Positions 39,691-52,029 are shown, counted from the stretch's first letter. The stretch is DNA of 64,000 nucleotides from Neocallimastix lanati (nom. inval.) (GCA_016946835.1 JACVTC010000011.1:944501-1008500), one strand, 5' to 3'. A program made the numbers and translations. Notes: generated by a model from the letters alone, not told the origin.

Positions 39691-41961
39691 ATAAAAATTA
39701 TATAAAACAAAAAATGTTAAAAAAAAGAAATAATACCAATTTTCATATTGTTCATTTTCATTTTATATTATGCTATTTTATTTATTTTATTTAATTTATT
39801 TATTTTTATCAAATCATCACGTGATATATGATATAATATGCAGGACTTTAATATGCAAAAATTTATAAGAAGTGGGTTTTTTTTAATAATGGTTGTTCAG
39901 TAAAATTTATTAATAAAATTATAATATTAGCACAATTAAAATAACAATTCTAATTCCTAATTCATATTCTAATTCATAAAATTTTACAAGGGAGTTCTCT
40001 ATTTCTAATATAAATAATTTAATCTATTTATAAGAAATAGGTAATATATTAATTATATATTCTAATATATAGAACTATATTAATTATGTATAAAGTAAAG
40101 TATTATTATAATTATTATAATTATAATAATTATAATACATATTGAAATAAAATATAATAAAATAATTATTATCAAAAAGATATAAATCTAATATTTAATA
40201 ATTATTATTAAATATACAAATATGTTTCTACACATATTTGTTTTATATCAAATACTCAACTAATAATTTTATTTTATTTTACTTTATATAAGTAAAGGAG
40301 GTAAAGATTTAATATAATTAATGAATTTTATAATATATACAAATACATGAATAACTATATATATATATCAATAAATAACAATATAAATATTCATTAATTA
40401 TATATTTATTAATTAATAGTTGTATATAAAAAATTTTTATATATAAAGTATGTGTAACCATATATTGCTTTTATTTATTTTAGTATAAATAAAAGTAGTT
40501 TTATTTGAAAGTAATTAAAAATAATTAAAAAAATGTATTTAAATTCTGTTATCTTTTTTTTTTTATTATATATAAAATAAAGTTTAATTCATGATTTGGT
40601 TTATATTTGGTATATATTTAAGATTAATCTTTTTTATATTTTTTTTGGTTACAATATTTTGTTATTTAAAAAAATTTATAAGTTAAAGGATAAGTTATTA
40701 CTGATCTATCAATTTATATATATTTAACCTTTTCTTTTTTTGGAAAACAAACTTTAAAATATAGACAAATGGATCTTCATAAACATTTTTTATTTTAAAA
40801 AATAAAAAAACAAAAAATAATAGTAATTTTACTGTATATTATTAGTATAAACTTAATATAATAAATAATTAATTAATAAATTTCATTACTATAATTTACT
40901 ATATTTTTTAAAGTAATTATTTTTTTAATTTAATTTATATTTATTTATTTACTAATAAAATCTTCTATTGTTAAATTAAAATACATAAATATAATAATTA
41001 TAATTAATTATTTAATTTATTACTAATATTTTAATTTATTTTTAATAATTTTTATTATTATATAAAATTTAAAAAAAATAATAAATTATAATTTTTAAAG
41101 TTCATTATTCTTTTGTAATTATTATATTTATTCGTTTTTTTTTTTTCTTTTTTTTCATTTTAATTTAATAATTTAATAATAATAATATAAATTTCCCTTT
41201 TTTATTTTTTGTTATATTAATTTTTTTCATTAATAAAAATTATTATATAAATATTATTTATGTTATTTTTTTTTTCTTTTAAATAAAAAAAATTTAAAAA
41301 AAAAAAAAATGAATTATTAATAATTGAAGTTATATATATTATTAATGAATATAGAAATAATATTTTTATTATGAAAATAAATTTAATTATTTTTTTAAGC
41401 TTTTTTATTTATTTATTTTAAATAATCTCATATTTTTTACAGTTAACAATTGTAAAATTACAATTTTTTTTTTTTTTACAATGTATAGTAGTTTTATTTG
41501 TAGGTCTAAATTTTAGTTATTAATAATAAAATATATTAAAATAATTATTTATAAGTTTTTTAATAATTAAAATAGTCATGTAAATCTAAGCCATTTTTCA
41601 TTTTTACAATAAATTAAAGTAAAAAAAAATTAATATTAAAGTTTTGTTTTTATTTAAATAATATTATATTTATTTTCTTTTTTTTTGGTACATATATATA
41701 AATATATATAAATACTAATAGATATTTTTTTTTTAAAGAAAATTAATCAATAAATAATAATATGAATATTCATTATATTTATACAAATAATTTTGTATTT
41801 TAGTAATATATATATATTTATTATAATAAAATTATTCAAGAAGCCTTCATTCTCTATATTTTGTTAAATTTTATATTTAATAACATTAGTATATTGTTAT
41901 TGCTTAAATATTACAAGATGTAAAGGAATGACTTACGGTAGCATTATTTGAATTGGAAATA

Positions 41962-41992
<31 letters not shown>
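39691..41992. other. AT-rich spacer
   Basis: No gene, RNA or element recognised. It ends in an ATT array at about 41961-41993 that abuts the 55-bp tandem repeat. Confidence 0.6.
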
Positions 41993-41994
<2 letters not shown>

Positions 41995-42157
41995 TACTGC
42001 GTTTAGTATAATAGTTCTGGGAAGTATATTGAAGGAAAAAATTTATATTTACTGCGTTTAGTATAATAGTTCTGGGAAGTATATTGAAGGAAAAAATTTA
42101 TATTTACTGCGTTTAGTATAATAGTTCTGGGAAGTATTTTGAAGGAAAAAAATTATA
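41993..42157. repeat. Three tandem copies of a 55-bp unit
   Basis: The unit TTTACTGCGTTTAGTATAAT continuing through AGTTCTGGGAAGTATATTG and GAAGGAAAAA begins at 41993, 42048 and 42103. The first two copies appear identical and the third has only a base or two changed. It is less AT-rich than its surroundings. Confidence 0.92.
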
Positions 42158-44004
42158 AGTAAATATTTTTAATAAAATATTTCAAAACTTAACAATTAGT
42201 ATAATTCAATTTTAAAAATTACTTTATATTTTTGAATAAATGTATATAATTGTGTATTAGTAAAACATTATTATATATATTGGATTAATTAAATAATTAT
42301 ATAGACTTTCTTAAATCTCCATCCTTAAAATTGCAATTAATTTTTAATTAGAACAAAAAAAAAACATAATATATTACTATACATTGAATTATATTAAAAA
42401 TTTAAATAATAAAAGTTTAAATTTTATATAAAATAAACTTCAGTCGACCTATTATTATCCTATTTATAAGATATTAAGCCGTATATTATAAAATAATTTA
42501 ATATATTAAAGTAATATATTGTAATATATTTTTATTATATTTTTTATAATATTATTTAAAAAATTACTTAATTACAAGACTTTCTTATAATATAATAGGG
42601 TATAATTATTTTATAATTATTTAAATTAATAGAATTAATCTGTAATTTTTTTTTTTTTGTATTTTTTTTTGTTTTTTAACAAAAATACTAATAATTAAAA
42701 AAAAAAAAAAAGGACGTTTAAATATAAAGAATATAAAATATATATATATATATTTCGATAATAATAATTAATTTTGATATAATAATCAATTTCTATTTAA
42801 TCAATAATAATAATAACTTTTATATTTTGAAGTTCTTTTTTTATTTTATAAAATTATAAATAACAAAATTTGTTATTCAATATACAGAAATTGTAGTTTG
42901 TAATAATAATTATAATAATAAAAGTTTAAATATAAAATACAATAAAATTCTCATTAATTAAAAAATAATAATGATATAATTGATTAAATATTTCAATATA
43001 AAAATATATATATATTAATAACGCTCCTTTTGAAAATAAATAAATATATAAATATATGAATATATTTGTTAAATATAGAAATATTTTTGAATATCAGAAA
43101 AAATAAATAAAGAAATGAATAATTATATTTTATGTTAATATAAATAAGGCTTTTCGTTTCGTAATAATATTTTATTTCTGAAATAAAAAGAAGATAAATT
43201 TCTTTTTTTAAAATAATTCTTAATAATAACAAATCTCTTAAATATAAAGGTAAATTCAAAAAATAAATTCATATTAGAAATTTCATTTTAAAATATTTAT
43301 ATTTATAGGATTTTCAGCAAATAGAGTATATATATATAAAAATTTTTTTAAGGAATAAACTACTATTTATAAGGATATATTATTTTTTGAAATTTAAAAT
43401 TATAACATAAATTTTCATTATAACAGTAAAATGGTTGTTTAATATCTGTATATTAAATAATAAATTATAGATTAAATAATAAAAAGCAATCATGTTATAC
43501 AAATTTTAACATTCATACATTTATTTTTTTATACCGAGTTTAAATATAAATAATATTATCTATTTAAATCGACATTTAAATTGATATATAAAAAACATAA
43601 ATATTATTATTCCAATTTTATTAATTTTTTTTTTTAATTAACTTTTCATAATATATATATATTGTATTTATTCATATTATATATATGCTTATTAATATAT
43701 TTATATATTAGATTTAATAACGCATAAATAAAACAAAAACGTAAAAATCTATATATATAAAAATCAAAAAAAAAAAAATAGCACAATTATAATAAACAAT
43801 AACACTATTTTAAAATTTTTATTAATATATGTAAATAAACAAATTACATTATTAAAAATTAAACTACATAAAAAGAAGTTTTTTTAATATTAGTTATATA
43901 AACAATTTTCAATATTTTTTTTTTTTTTTTCAAAAAAAAATAAAATTTTTATTATTCATTTGTTATTTAAGTAATGCTTTACTGTAATATAAATTTAATG
44001 TAAT
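42158..44004. other. Spacer upstream of the Uds1-domain gene
   Basis: A/T-rich sequence without a supported gene. It presumably contains the promoter and 5' leader of the downstream gene, with poly(T)/poly(A) at 43917-43940. Confidence 0.55.
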
Positions 44005-47000
44005 ATGGCAAGTTATTTTTATAGAATAAAAAATGCTATAGTAGGAGATTCTGAACCAGCTTTAGGGGATAATCAACAAAAATCGGAAGATGTTAATAAT
44101 ACAGAAAATGATATTAAATCTCCAACATCAGCAAATTCTGCTTCTTCCAAAAATGATCCTAACAAATTATCGACATATATGGACCGAGATTCAGCATATA
44201 GTAATAGATTTAAATCGCAAAATGAATCAACCAATAAACAATCTTATTATAGTAATAATGGAAGTAGTGTAAAAGAATATGATGATGAATTTTATCTTAC
44301 AAATTCACAGATATTAGATGATAAAGCTACATTACATAAACCTGTGATTAAAAAAAGAATAAATAAATCAGAAAATAATTCACCAGTCGATGATGTAAAT
44401 CGTCGTATGAGATCTAATGATGATAATAATAGTCCTTATGATAATGACAATAATAAAAGAGATAGGGATAGGGATAGAGACAATAGAGCAAGAGATAGAA
44501 GTAGAGATAGAGAAAGAGATAGGGATAGAGGACGTGATCGTCCAAATCCAAGTGATCGCAATTTTAGAGATGATAGAGGACGTGATAGACCAAATCCTGG
44601 TGATCGAAGTTTTAGAGATGATAGAGGTCGTGATAGACCGAATCCAGGTGATCGCAGTTTTAGAGATGACAGAGGTCGTGATAGACCAGGTCAAAGTGAC
44701 CGTTTTAGAGGAGATCGTAGTTTTAGAGATGATAGAAATCGTGATAATGATATACATAGTCCAAGACATAGTCCAAATACTTCACCGCATTTGAGTCATG
44801 ATAATATATCAAATCCAGAATCTAGGCTAGATCAAGGTTCATCACCACGTAATCCAAGAATGAGAGATGATGATGTTCCAAATTCCGATTCTACTAGATC
44901 TGATAGACGTCCAAATACTCCCCCACGTACTCCAAGAATGAGTGATGAACAAAGTAGATCAAGAAGAGCACCAAGAAATACAAATGAATCAAATGGACCA
45001 CCACCTCCACGTACACCACACATGAGAGAAAATGATCCAAATGGACCACCACCACGTACGCCTCATATGAGAGAAAATGGTCCAAATGGACCACCACCAC
45101 GAACTCCTAGAATGAGAGACAATGATCCAAATGGACCACCACCACGTACACCTAGAATGAGAGACAATGATCCAAATGGACCACTACCACGTACACCTAG
45201 AATGAGAGACAATGATCCAAATGGACCATCACCACGTACTCCTCGTATGAGAGATAATGATGATAGACATGATAGAGACCGACCAGGAGATCGAAGTTTT
45301 AGAGATGATAGACGCAATCGTGATCGTGACCGTCCAGGAGACCGTAGTTTTAGAGATGATAGACGTGATCGTGATCGTCTAGGAGACCGTAGTTTTAGAG
45401 ATGATAGACGTGATCATGATCGTCCAGGAGATCGTAGTTTTAGAGATGATAGACGTGATCGTGATCGTCCAGGAGATCGTAGTTTTAGAGATGATAGACG
45501 TGATCCAAATGCTCCAGCAATTCCTCCTCGCACTCCAAGAGTAAGAGATGATGAATCCATTGATTCAAATGCTCCAATAATTCCACCTCGTACACCAAGA
45601 GTAAGAGATGATGAATCAAGTGATCAAAATGTTCCAGTAATTCCACCACGTACCCCAAAAGTAAAAGATGATGAATCAAATGATCCAAATGCTCCAGTAA
45701 TACCACCTCGTGCACCAAGAGTGAAAAATGATGAATCAAGTGCTCCAAGAGATAATCAAAATAATGAATATGATAACAATAATGAATATAATAACAATAA
45801 TGAATATAATAACAATAATGAATATAATAACAATAATGAATATAATAACAATAATGAATATAATAACAATAATGAATATAATAACAATAATGAATATAGT
45901 AATAATAATGAATATAATAATAATAATGAATATAATGAACCTCCACCCCCACCTCGTGGTCCAAAAGATAACGATAATAATGAATTTAATGAACCTCCAC
46001 CCCCACCTCATTGTCCAAAAGATAATGATAATAATGAATTTAATGAACCTCCACCACCACCTCGTGATCCAAGAGATAATGCTCCATTCTACTCTTCACA
46101 AACACCAAGGTCTAGAGAAAACTCGGATTCAAGTTTTAATAATCCCGATTCTAGTCGTTCATCAATTATTCCTCCAAGTGTATTTGATAATCCTTCTCCA
46201 GGCGATAAATTTCAAAAATCAAGGTCTAGAGAACCATCCAATGGTACTCGCCCACCATTAAGAGATGGAAATTCACTTCCTAATAGACCAAGATATTTAC
46301 CAAGATCAAATGAGAGCTCACATTCAAGAAATAATTCAAGAGATGATTTGAGAGAAAATTTACATACAAGAAATAATTCAAAAGATATATCCAAGGATGA
46401 CATTAGAGAAAATTCTCATTCAAGAAACAATTCAAGAGATATTCCTAGAGATAATATGAGAGAAAATTCGCATTCTAGAAACAATTCAAGAGATATTCCT
46501 AGAGATAATATGAGAGAAAATTCGCATTCTAGAAACAATTCAAGAGATATTCCTAGAGATAATATGAGAGAAAATTTGCATTCTAGAAACAATTCAAGAG
46601 ATATTCCTAGAGATAATATGAGAGAAAATTTGCATTCTAGAAACAATTCAAGAGATGTTCCAAGAGATGATATGAGAGAAAATTCACATTCTAGAAACAA
46701 TTCAAGAGATATTCTTAGAGATAATATGAGAGAAAATTCGCATTCTAGAAACAATTCAAGAGATATTCCTAGAGATGATATGAGAGAAAATTCACATTCT
46801 AGAAACAATTCAAGAGATATTTCTAGAGATGATATGAGAGAAAATTCACATTCTAGGAACAATTCAAGAGATATTTCTAGAGATGATATAAGAAATGAAT
46901 CAAAGGATAACTTAAATGAAAAATCAAGGGATGATTTCAGGGATAGAATGAGTCCAAGAGATAGAATGAGTCCAAGAATGAGAAATAGGGATATAGATAG

Positions 47001-50000
47001 TCCAAGGTATAGAGATGGTCCAAGAGATAGAGATGGTCCAAGAAATAGAGATGGTCCAAGAGATAGAGATGATCCAAGAGATAGAGATGATCCAAGAGAT
47101 AAAGATGATCCAAGAGATAGAGATGGTCCAAGAGATAGAGATGAACCAAATGATAGAATGAGCCCAAGGGATAGAGATAGATCAAATGATAGAATGAGTC
47201 CAAAAGATAGAGATGCAAGAAATAGAGATGGACCAAATGGTAGAATGAGTCCAAGATTCAGAAATAGAGATATAGACAGAGATGGATCGAATGATAGAAT
47301 GAGTCCAAGAGATAGAGATAGGCCAAATGATAGAATGAGCCCAAGATTAAGAAATAAAAATATTGATGGTGATAAATCAAAGATTGATATTGATGATATA
47401 TCTAGGGATAATCATAAAGAAAGTTCAAAAGATGATTTAAGAGAAAGTAGAGATGGTTCAAAAAGGGATGAATCGAAGGATGAATCAAGAGATAAAGAAA
47501 GAAGTGATGAAACATCTAATGATTCACCAAGAATGAGATCAAAAGCAAGGGAAGAAGGATCTCCAAGATTAAGGAATGATAGAAAAATTTTACCAAAGGA
47601 TCTTCATATTGATAATAATGATGACGAAACAAAATCTGATGATAAAGAAAATAGTATGAGGAAACCTTCTCCAGTTTCATCTTTTGATGATTTAGAAAGA
47701 AGTCGTACTTTAGGATCAGAAAAAACATTAGTTGCTAATACAGCCCCTCCAATGCCAAATAGAATTCTTGGCGATTTAGTTTCTCCAATTTCACCTACTC
47801 GGTCACAAAATGATAATAAAAGTAAAAGGAATTCATTGGAATCTGCTACATCATCTGGTACTACACTAGCTGCTAAATCTAATTTAGAAAATACTCATGT
47901 CTTTGGTGGAGTATCTTCAGTTAATGCTGCTGTTGGAATGAATCAAAAAATTGATCCTCAAAATATTCCAAATAATTTAGGAGATTTAATGAGAGAATTA
48001 ACAACAAAAACAGATTTAGTTAATACAGACGATTTAATGTTAATGCAAGTTTTAGTTGATGAAGCAATGGCAGATACTGCTAAATTTGATATAATTCAAT
48101 CAAATACATATGATAGAATGAAAAAGGATCTTATTTCATTAACAAGAAGAGTAGCTTCTATTCAATCAAAGCTTCAAATGGAGGCGAAAATTCGTGAAGC
48201 TGCTGTTTCTTTTGCTAAAAATAATTCATCAGATCCAAAGCAAGCAAAGAAGGCTAAAGAACAATTATCTCATGCCAATAAAAAAGTGGACACTTTAGCA
48301 AATGATTTGTGGAGAAATATTGATCGTTTACGTGTAGTTGAGCATAATGTTTTCTGTCATTTATCTGGTGTTCTTCGTTGGGAAGTCGCCCGTTCTCAAA
48401 AATTCCAAGACTCAGATTCTATAAAAGACATTGCTAACTATGAACAGAAGTTAAAATCAGCTGAATATAAAATAAAAGAATTAGAACAATCATCATCTGT
48501 TTTAAATAGTACTATTTCAAAGTTAGAATCTGAAAATGAAGATTTACTTAAGAAAATTGATAAATATGAGGATGAATTAAAACAGAATAGTAGTAAACAT
48601 AACAGTAATGAATCCATCAATGAAGATGTTAGCCAATTAAAGCTTGATTTAGCTACAAGTCAAGCAGATTTAGCTGCAAAGTCAGAAAAGGTGGATGAAT
48701 TAACAAACAAAATGAAAAATTTAGAAAATACTATTGAGGAAAATCAAATTCTTTTAGAAGACAAGGATAGAATTATTATTGATCTCAAAAGTGAAAATGA
48801 AGTTTTAACTAATAAGGTTGAAATGAATCAATCTCGTCATAATGATTCTTTAACTGTTTCTGAAAAGGATAAATTAATTGCTAAATTGAAAGATCAAATT
48901 AAGAATTTTGAAAAAGATGCCAAAAATATAACATCCACTTCTAGTTCTCCAATAATTAATTCACGTTCTCGTGAAATTGATATTTTACGTCGTCAATTAG
49001 AAAGCGAAAAAAGTAGATGTGAAGACCAAGAAGAAGAAATTAATCGTTTAAGACAAACTATTCGTAAGAAAGAAGAAGAAATTCGAAGCTACTTCAAGGA
49101 AGATTTAAGTAATAAAAATAGTGAGGAATTAGATAGAGTAAAGGATGATTTACAAAAGGAACTTAAAGAAAAAGAAATCTTGGAAAAAATGTATAACTCT
49201 TTCTCATCAGAAATTGAAGGTGTTAAAAGAGAAGAAATATATAATGCTAAAAACTTCACGAAGTTCGTTTCTGATGTTGTTACACAATATCAAAAGGTGT
49301 CCATCGATTTAGATAAACAAGAAGAATTATTGTTTGAAAAGAAGAAGGAACTTAAGGATGAAATTAATAAGCACAAAGATGATAATCAACACTATGACGA
49401 TTTAATTAAAGATTTATACAAAGAAATTCATGATTTGGAAGATGAAATGAGAAGTAAGGAAAACTCTCGTAAACTTAGTAATGAAAAACTAAACCAAAGT
49501 CTAAAGGATGAAATTTATGATCTTAAAAATAAATTGGAAAGTACTAAAAATAAATTGAATCACAGTGAAGAAGACGTTAAATTATTAGAAAGTATGTTAA
49601 AGGAAGCTGATGATGATCTTCAAGCACGTATAAATAATGAAAAGAAGGTTACAAAGGAATTGAAAGAATTGACGGATAAATACAATGATTTGGAAAGTCA
49701 ATTAAGTAACAAAACTAGAGAAATTAGTGATCAGGAGTCTCGTTACAACAAATTCTCTAAGGAAAAAGACAATCTTGATAAGTTAAATCAAGATTTAATG
49801 GCCGAAAACAAAGGTTTACAAAGGGAAATTGATGATTTACGTCATTCTTTGAATGATCTCAAAAACCGCTTAGAGGATAAGGATAATGAATTAAAGACAA
49901 AAGAAGAAGAATTTAAGAAAACAGAAAACTCTGTTCGTAATGAATTAAAGGATATGAAATCAGAATATGACATCTTAGCTACTGAAAATGATCAATTAGT

Positions 50001-51828
50001 AGAAACCTATGATAAATTAATGGGTGACTATGATAAGATACGACATTCCTATGATCAATTGAAATGGCAATCATCTGAAAGAGAAACCGAAGCTGTTAAT
50101 GAAATGAAACAAAAGGTTGATGAATTAAATAAAAAGATTGAAATGAAAGAATTGGAAATTGAAGATAAACAGAAGATTTCTGATGATTTACAAAACAAAA
50201 TGGAAGAAATTAAACAAAAGTTAAAGGAATCCGAAGATAAAGTGTTAAATCAAGCCAAAGAGTTTGATGAAGTTGAAGAAAAACTTCATCAACAAATAGA
50301 TGAAGAGAAAATAGCCAAGGATAAGCTTAACGAAGAAATTAATAATCTTCATAAGCAACATGAAAAAGAAATCGAAGATTTAAATGATAAGTTAAGAAAA
50401 ACTGAACAAGAAGCCAATTCAAAGGCTCAAGAGCTTAATAATATCATTGAAAGAATGAACCAATCTGAAAGTGCCTTAAGAAGTAAAATGGATGAAATAG
50501 AATCTCTTCAAAAGCAATTAAACGAAACTCAAACTCAATTCAATAATCTCTCTAATAATAACAAGAAAAGTGTTCAAGAAGTAGAAATGAAGTATAGAGA
50601 TGCTCAAGATAAATGTAATAATTTAGAAAGAGTTATTGATTCCTTAAAGTCTACCATTACTGAAATGGAAAAGGAAGTCAAGAAGGGTAAAGAAGATTTA
50701 ACTAAAGAACATGATATTAACCAAGGTAAATTAAAGGCTTTAATTGGAGAAATTAAGAAGGCAGAATCGATCAATAAGATGGCTAATGATCATATTAATG
50801 AATTAAATCAATATAATAAGAATGCTAATCAAGAAATTCAAAGATTGAAAAAGGAACTTGAAAATGTACAAAAGAAGGACAATGATAAAGATAGTAAAAT
50901 TAAATCTTTAACAGAATCATATGAAAAGAAGATTGGAACATTAACGCAAGATCATAAGAAGAAGATTGACGCATTAACACAAGATCATAAGAAAAAGATT
51001 GACGCATTAACTCAAGATCATAAGAAGAAGATTGACACATTAACACAAGATCATAATAAGAAGATTGAAACAATGACACAAGATCACAATAAGAAGATTG
51101 AAACATTAACACAAGAAAATAAGAAAAAGGTAGATGGATTGGAAGAACAAATTAGAAATATGGACTTATTACATGATGAAATTGAAGAATTAGAATTTAA
51201 ACTACAAACTGAAAGTCAAAAATTCGAACGTTCTCAACGTAGTCATGAAGCCGAATTAAACATGGTTAATGATGAAAAGGAAACCTTAAAATTACAAATT
51301 ACTAAACTTCGTAATATGGTAGAAGAATCAAGGAATAATGAAGTTGATTCCTCCAAGGAAGAAATTGAAGAAATGAGAAATAAGATTGAACAGTTAACAA
51401 AGGAATTAGATGATCAAGAAAAAAGTAGTGAAGAACTTCAATTAGAAATTGATGATGCCTTATCGGAGTACACAAGATTATCTAATCTTAATAAACAATA
51501 TGAAAGAGAAAAGAAGAATGATCAAAAAGAAATTGAAAGTTTAAGATCTGCATTAAACAAACTTCGTACTCAAATGGAAGACTTTCTTTATAATAAGGTT
51601 GGAGGTAAACCACCAGCAAATCAAGAACAATCCGCTATTGAACGTGAACAAAATATTCGTAAAGAATTCCGTAAATTATTACTTGATACTCGTGAAAAAT
51701 ATCAAGAATTAGTTAATAAAGAATTAGAAAAGAATGCTGAATTAGAACAACATATCAGAAAAATACATCATGAACGTGAAGAAGAAATATTCCAAAGAGT
51801 CAATGCTAGTACTCAAACTCGTTTCTAA
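44005..51828 (+). CDS. Giant Uds1-domain, coiled-coil cell polarity/septation protein
   Basis: Single-exon, 2607 aa. Residues 1 to about 1300 are disordered and repetitive, in order: RD-rich runs; PPRTPRMRDNDPNG repeats (44990-45260); GDRSFRDDRRDRD repeats (45280-45500); an IPPRTPRVRDDES block; an EYNNNN block (45765-45930); an EPPPPPR block; about eleven copies of an 18-residue unit around HSRNNSRDIPRDNMRE (46318-46899); and RDRDGP-type runs. Residues about 1323-1460 (NNLGDLMREL, LMLMQVLVDEAMADTAKFD, SLTRRVASIQSKLQMEAKIREAA, VFCHLSGVLRWEV) match the fungal 'up-regulated during septation' Uds1 domain. From about 1475 to the end it is almost continuous coiled coil, with six 11-residue HKKKIDALTQD repeats near 50930-51130, ending ASTQTRF. 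Likely a scaffold at hyphal tips or septa; proline-rich PPRTP motifs could bind SH3 domains. The start ATG gives MASYFYRIKNAIVGD; no upstream in-frame alternative looks better. Confidence 0.88.
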   Translation: MASYFYRIKNAIVGDSEPALGDNQQKSEDVNNTENDIKSPTSANSASSKNDPNKLSTYMDRDSAYSNRFKSQNESTNKQSYYSNNGSSVKEYDDEFYLTNSQILDDKATLHKPVIKKRINKSENNSPVDDVNRRMRSNDDNNSPYDNDNNKRDRDRDRDNRARDRSRDRERDRDRGRDRPNPSDRNFRDDRGRDRPNPGDRSFRDDRGRDRPNPGDRSFRDDRGRDRPGQSDRFRGDRSFRDDRNRDNDIHSPRHSPNTSPHLSHDNISNPESRLDQGSSPRNPRMRDDDVPNSDSTRSDRRPNTPPRTPRMSDEQSRSRRAPRNTNESNGPPPPRTPHMRENDPNGPPPRTPHMRENGPNGPPPRTPRMRDNDPNGPPPRTPRMRDNDPNGPLPRTPRMRDNDPNGPSPRTPRMRDNDDRHDRDRPGDRSFRDDRRNRDRDRPGDRSFRDDRRDRDRLGDRSFRDDRRDHDRPGDRSFRDDRRDRDRPGDRSFRDDRRDPNAPAIPPRTPRVRDDESIDSNAPIIPPRTPRVRDDESSDQNVPVIPPRTPKVKDDESNDPNAPVIPPRAPRVKNDESSAPRDNQNNEYDNNNEYNNNNEYNNNNEYNNNNEYNNNNEYNNNNEYNNNNEYSNNNEYNNNNEYNEPPPPPRGPKDNDNNEFNEPPPPPHCPKDNDNNEFNEPPPPPRDPRDNAPFYSSQTPRSRENSDSSFNNPDSSRSSIIPPSVFDNPSPGDKFQKSRSREPSNGTRPPLRDGNSLPNRPRYLPRSNESSHSRNNSRDDLRENLHTRNNSKDISKDDIRENSHSRNNSRDIPRDNMRENSHSRNNSRDIPRDNMRENSHSRNNSRDIPRDNMRENLHSRNNSRDIPRDNMRENLHSRNNSRDVPRDDMRENSHSRNNSRDILRDNMRENSHSRNNSRDIPRDDMRENSHSRNNSRDISRDDMRENSHSRNNSRDISRDDIRNESKDNLNEKSRDDFRDRMSPRDRMSPRMRNRDIDSPRYRDGPRDRDGPRNRDGPRDRDDPRDRDDPRDKDDPRDRDGPRDRDEPNDRMSPRDRDRSNDRMSPKDRDARNRDGPNGRMSPRFRNRDIDRDGSNDRMSPRDRDRPNDRMSPRLRNKNIDGDKSKIDIDDISRDNHKESSKDDLRESRDGSKRDESKDESRDKERSDETSNDSPRMRSKAREEGSPRLRNDRKILPKDLHIDNNDDETKSDDKENSMRKPSPVSSFDDLERSRTLGSEKTLVANTAPPMPNRILGDLVSPISPTRSQNDNKSKRNSLESATSSGTTLAAKSNLENTHVFGGVSSVNAAVGMNQKIDPQNIPNNLGDLMRELTTKTDLVNTDDLMLMQVLVDEAMADTAKFDIIQSNTYDRMKKDLISLTRRVASIQSKLQMEAKIREAAVSFAKNNSSDPKQAKKAKEQLSHANKKVDTLANDLWRNIDRLRVVEHNVFCHLSGVLRWEVARSQKFQDSDSIKDIANYEQKLKSAEYKIKELEQSSSVLNSTISKLESENEDLLKKIDKYEDELKQNSSKHNSNESINEDVSQLKLDLATSQADLAAKSEKVDELTNKMKNLENTIEENQILLEDKDRIIIDLKSENEVLTNKVEMNQSRHNDSLTVSEKDKLIAKLKDQIKNFEKDAKNITSTSSSPIINSRSREIDILRRQLESEKSRCEDQEEEINRLRQTIRKKEEEIRSYFKEDLSNKNSEELDRVKDDLQKELKEKEILEKMYNSFSSEIEGVKREEIYNAKNFTKFVSDVVTQYQKVSIDLDKQEELLFEKKKELKDEINKHKDDNQHYDDLIKDLYKEIHDLEDEMRSKENSRKLSNEKLNQSLKDEIYDLKNKLESTKNKLNHSEEDVKLLESMLKEADDDLQARINNEKKVTKELKELTDKYNDLESQLSNKTREISDQESRYNKFSKEKDNLDKLNQDLMAENKGLQREIDDLRHSLNDLKNRLEDKDNELKTKEEEFKKTENSVRNELKDMKSEYDILATENDQLVETYDKLMGDYDKIRHSYDQLKWQSSERETEAVNEMKQKVDELNKKIEMKELEIEDKQKISDDLQNKMEEIKQKLKESEDKVLNQAKEFDEVEEKLHQQIDEEKIAKDKLNEEINNLHKQHEKEIEDLNDKLRKTEQEANSKAQELNNIIERMNQSESALRSKMDEIESLQKQLNETQTQFNNLSNNNKKSVQEVEMKYRDAQDKCNNLERVIDSLKSTITEMEKEVKKGKEDLTKEHDINQGKLKALIGEIKKAESINKMANDHINELNQYNKNANQEIQRLKKELENVQKKDNDKDSKIKSLTESYEKKIGTLTQDHKKKIDALTQDHKKKIDALTQDHKKKIDTLTQDHNKKIETMTQDHNKKIETLTQENKKKVDGLEEQIRNMDLLHDEIEELEFKLQTESQKFERSQRSHEAELNMVNDEKETLKLQITKLRNMVEESRNNEVDSSKEEIEEMRNKIEQLTKELDDQEKSSEELQLEIDDALSEYTRLSNLNKQYEREKKNDQKEIESLRSALNKLRTQMEDFLYNKVGGKPPANQEQSAIEREQNIRKEFRKLLLDTREKYQELVNKELEKNAELEQHIRKIHHEREEEIFQRVNASTQTRF
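46318..46899 (+). repeat. 54-bp in-frame minisatellite (18-aa unit), nine near-identical plus two diverged copies
   Basis: The word TTCAAGAGAT recurs with exact 54-base spacing, ending at 46440, 46494, 46548, 46602, 46656, 46710, 46764, 46818 and 46872. Nucleotide identity is very high including silent positions, so the block expanded recently and is probably length-polymorphic. Confidence 0.93.
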
Positions 51829-51973
51829 ATAAAAATGGGAGGAAATAATAATAAAATAATTTAAAATAAAATAAAATAAAATCAACATTTAAAAAAAAAA
51901 AAAAAAAAATTCATCACCAATATTATTATATTTATCAATAAATTTAAACTCTATGATACCAATATTTATATCA

Positions 51974-52019
<46 letters not shown>

Positions 52020-52029
52020 AAAAAATATC

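Noticed and set aside
44380-47728. Many open frames opposite or out of phase with the Uds1 gene
   Set aside because: Shadows produced by in-frame minisatellites lacking stops in other frames.
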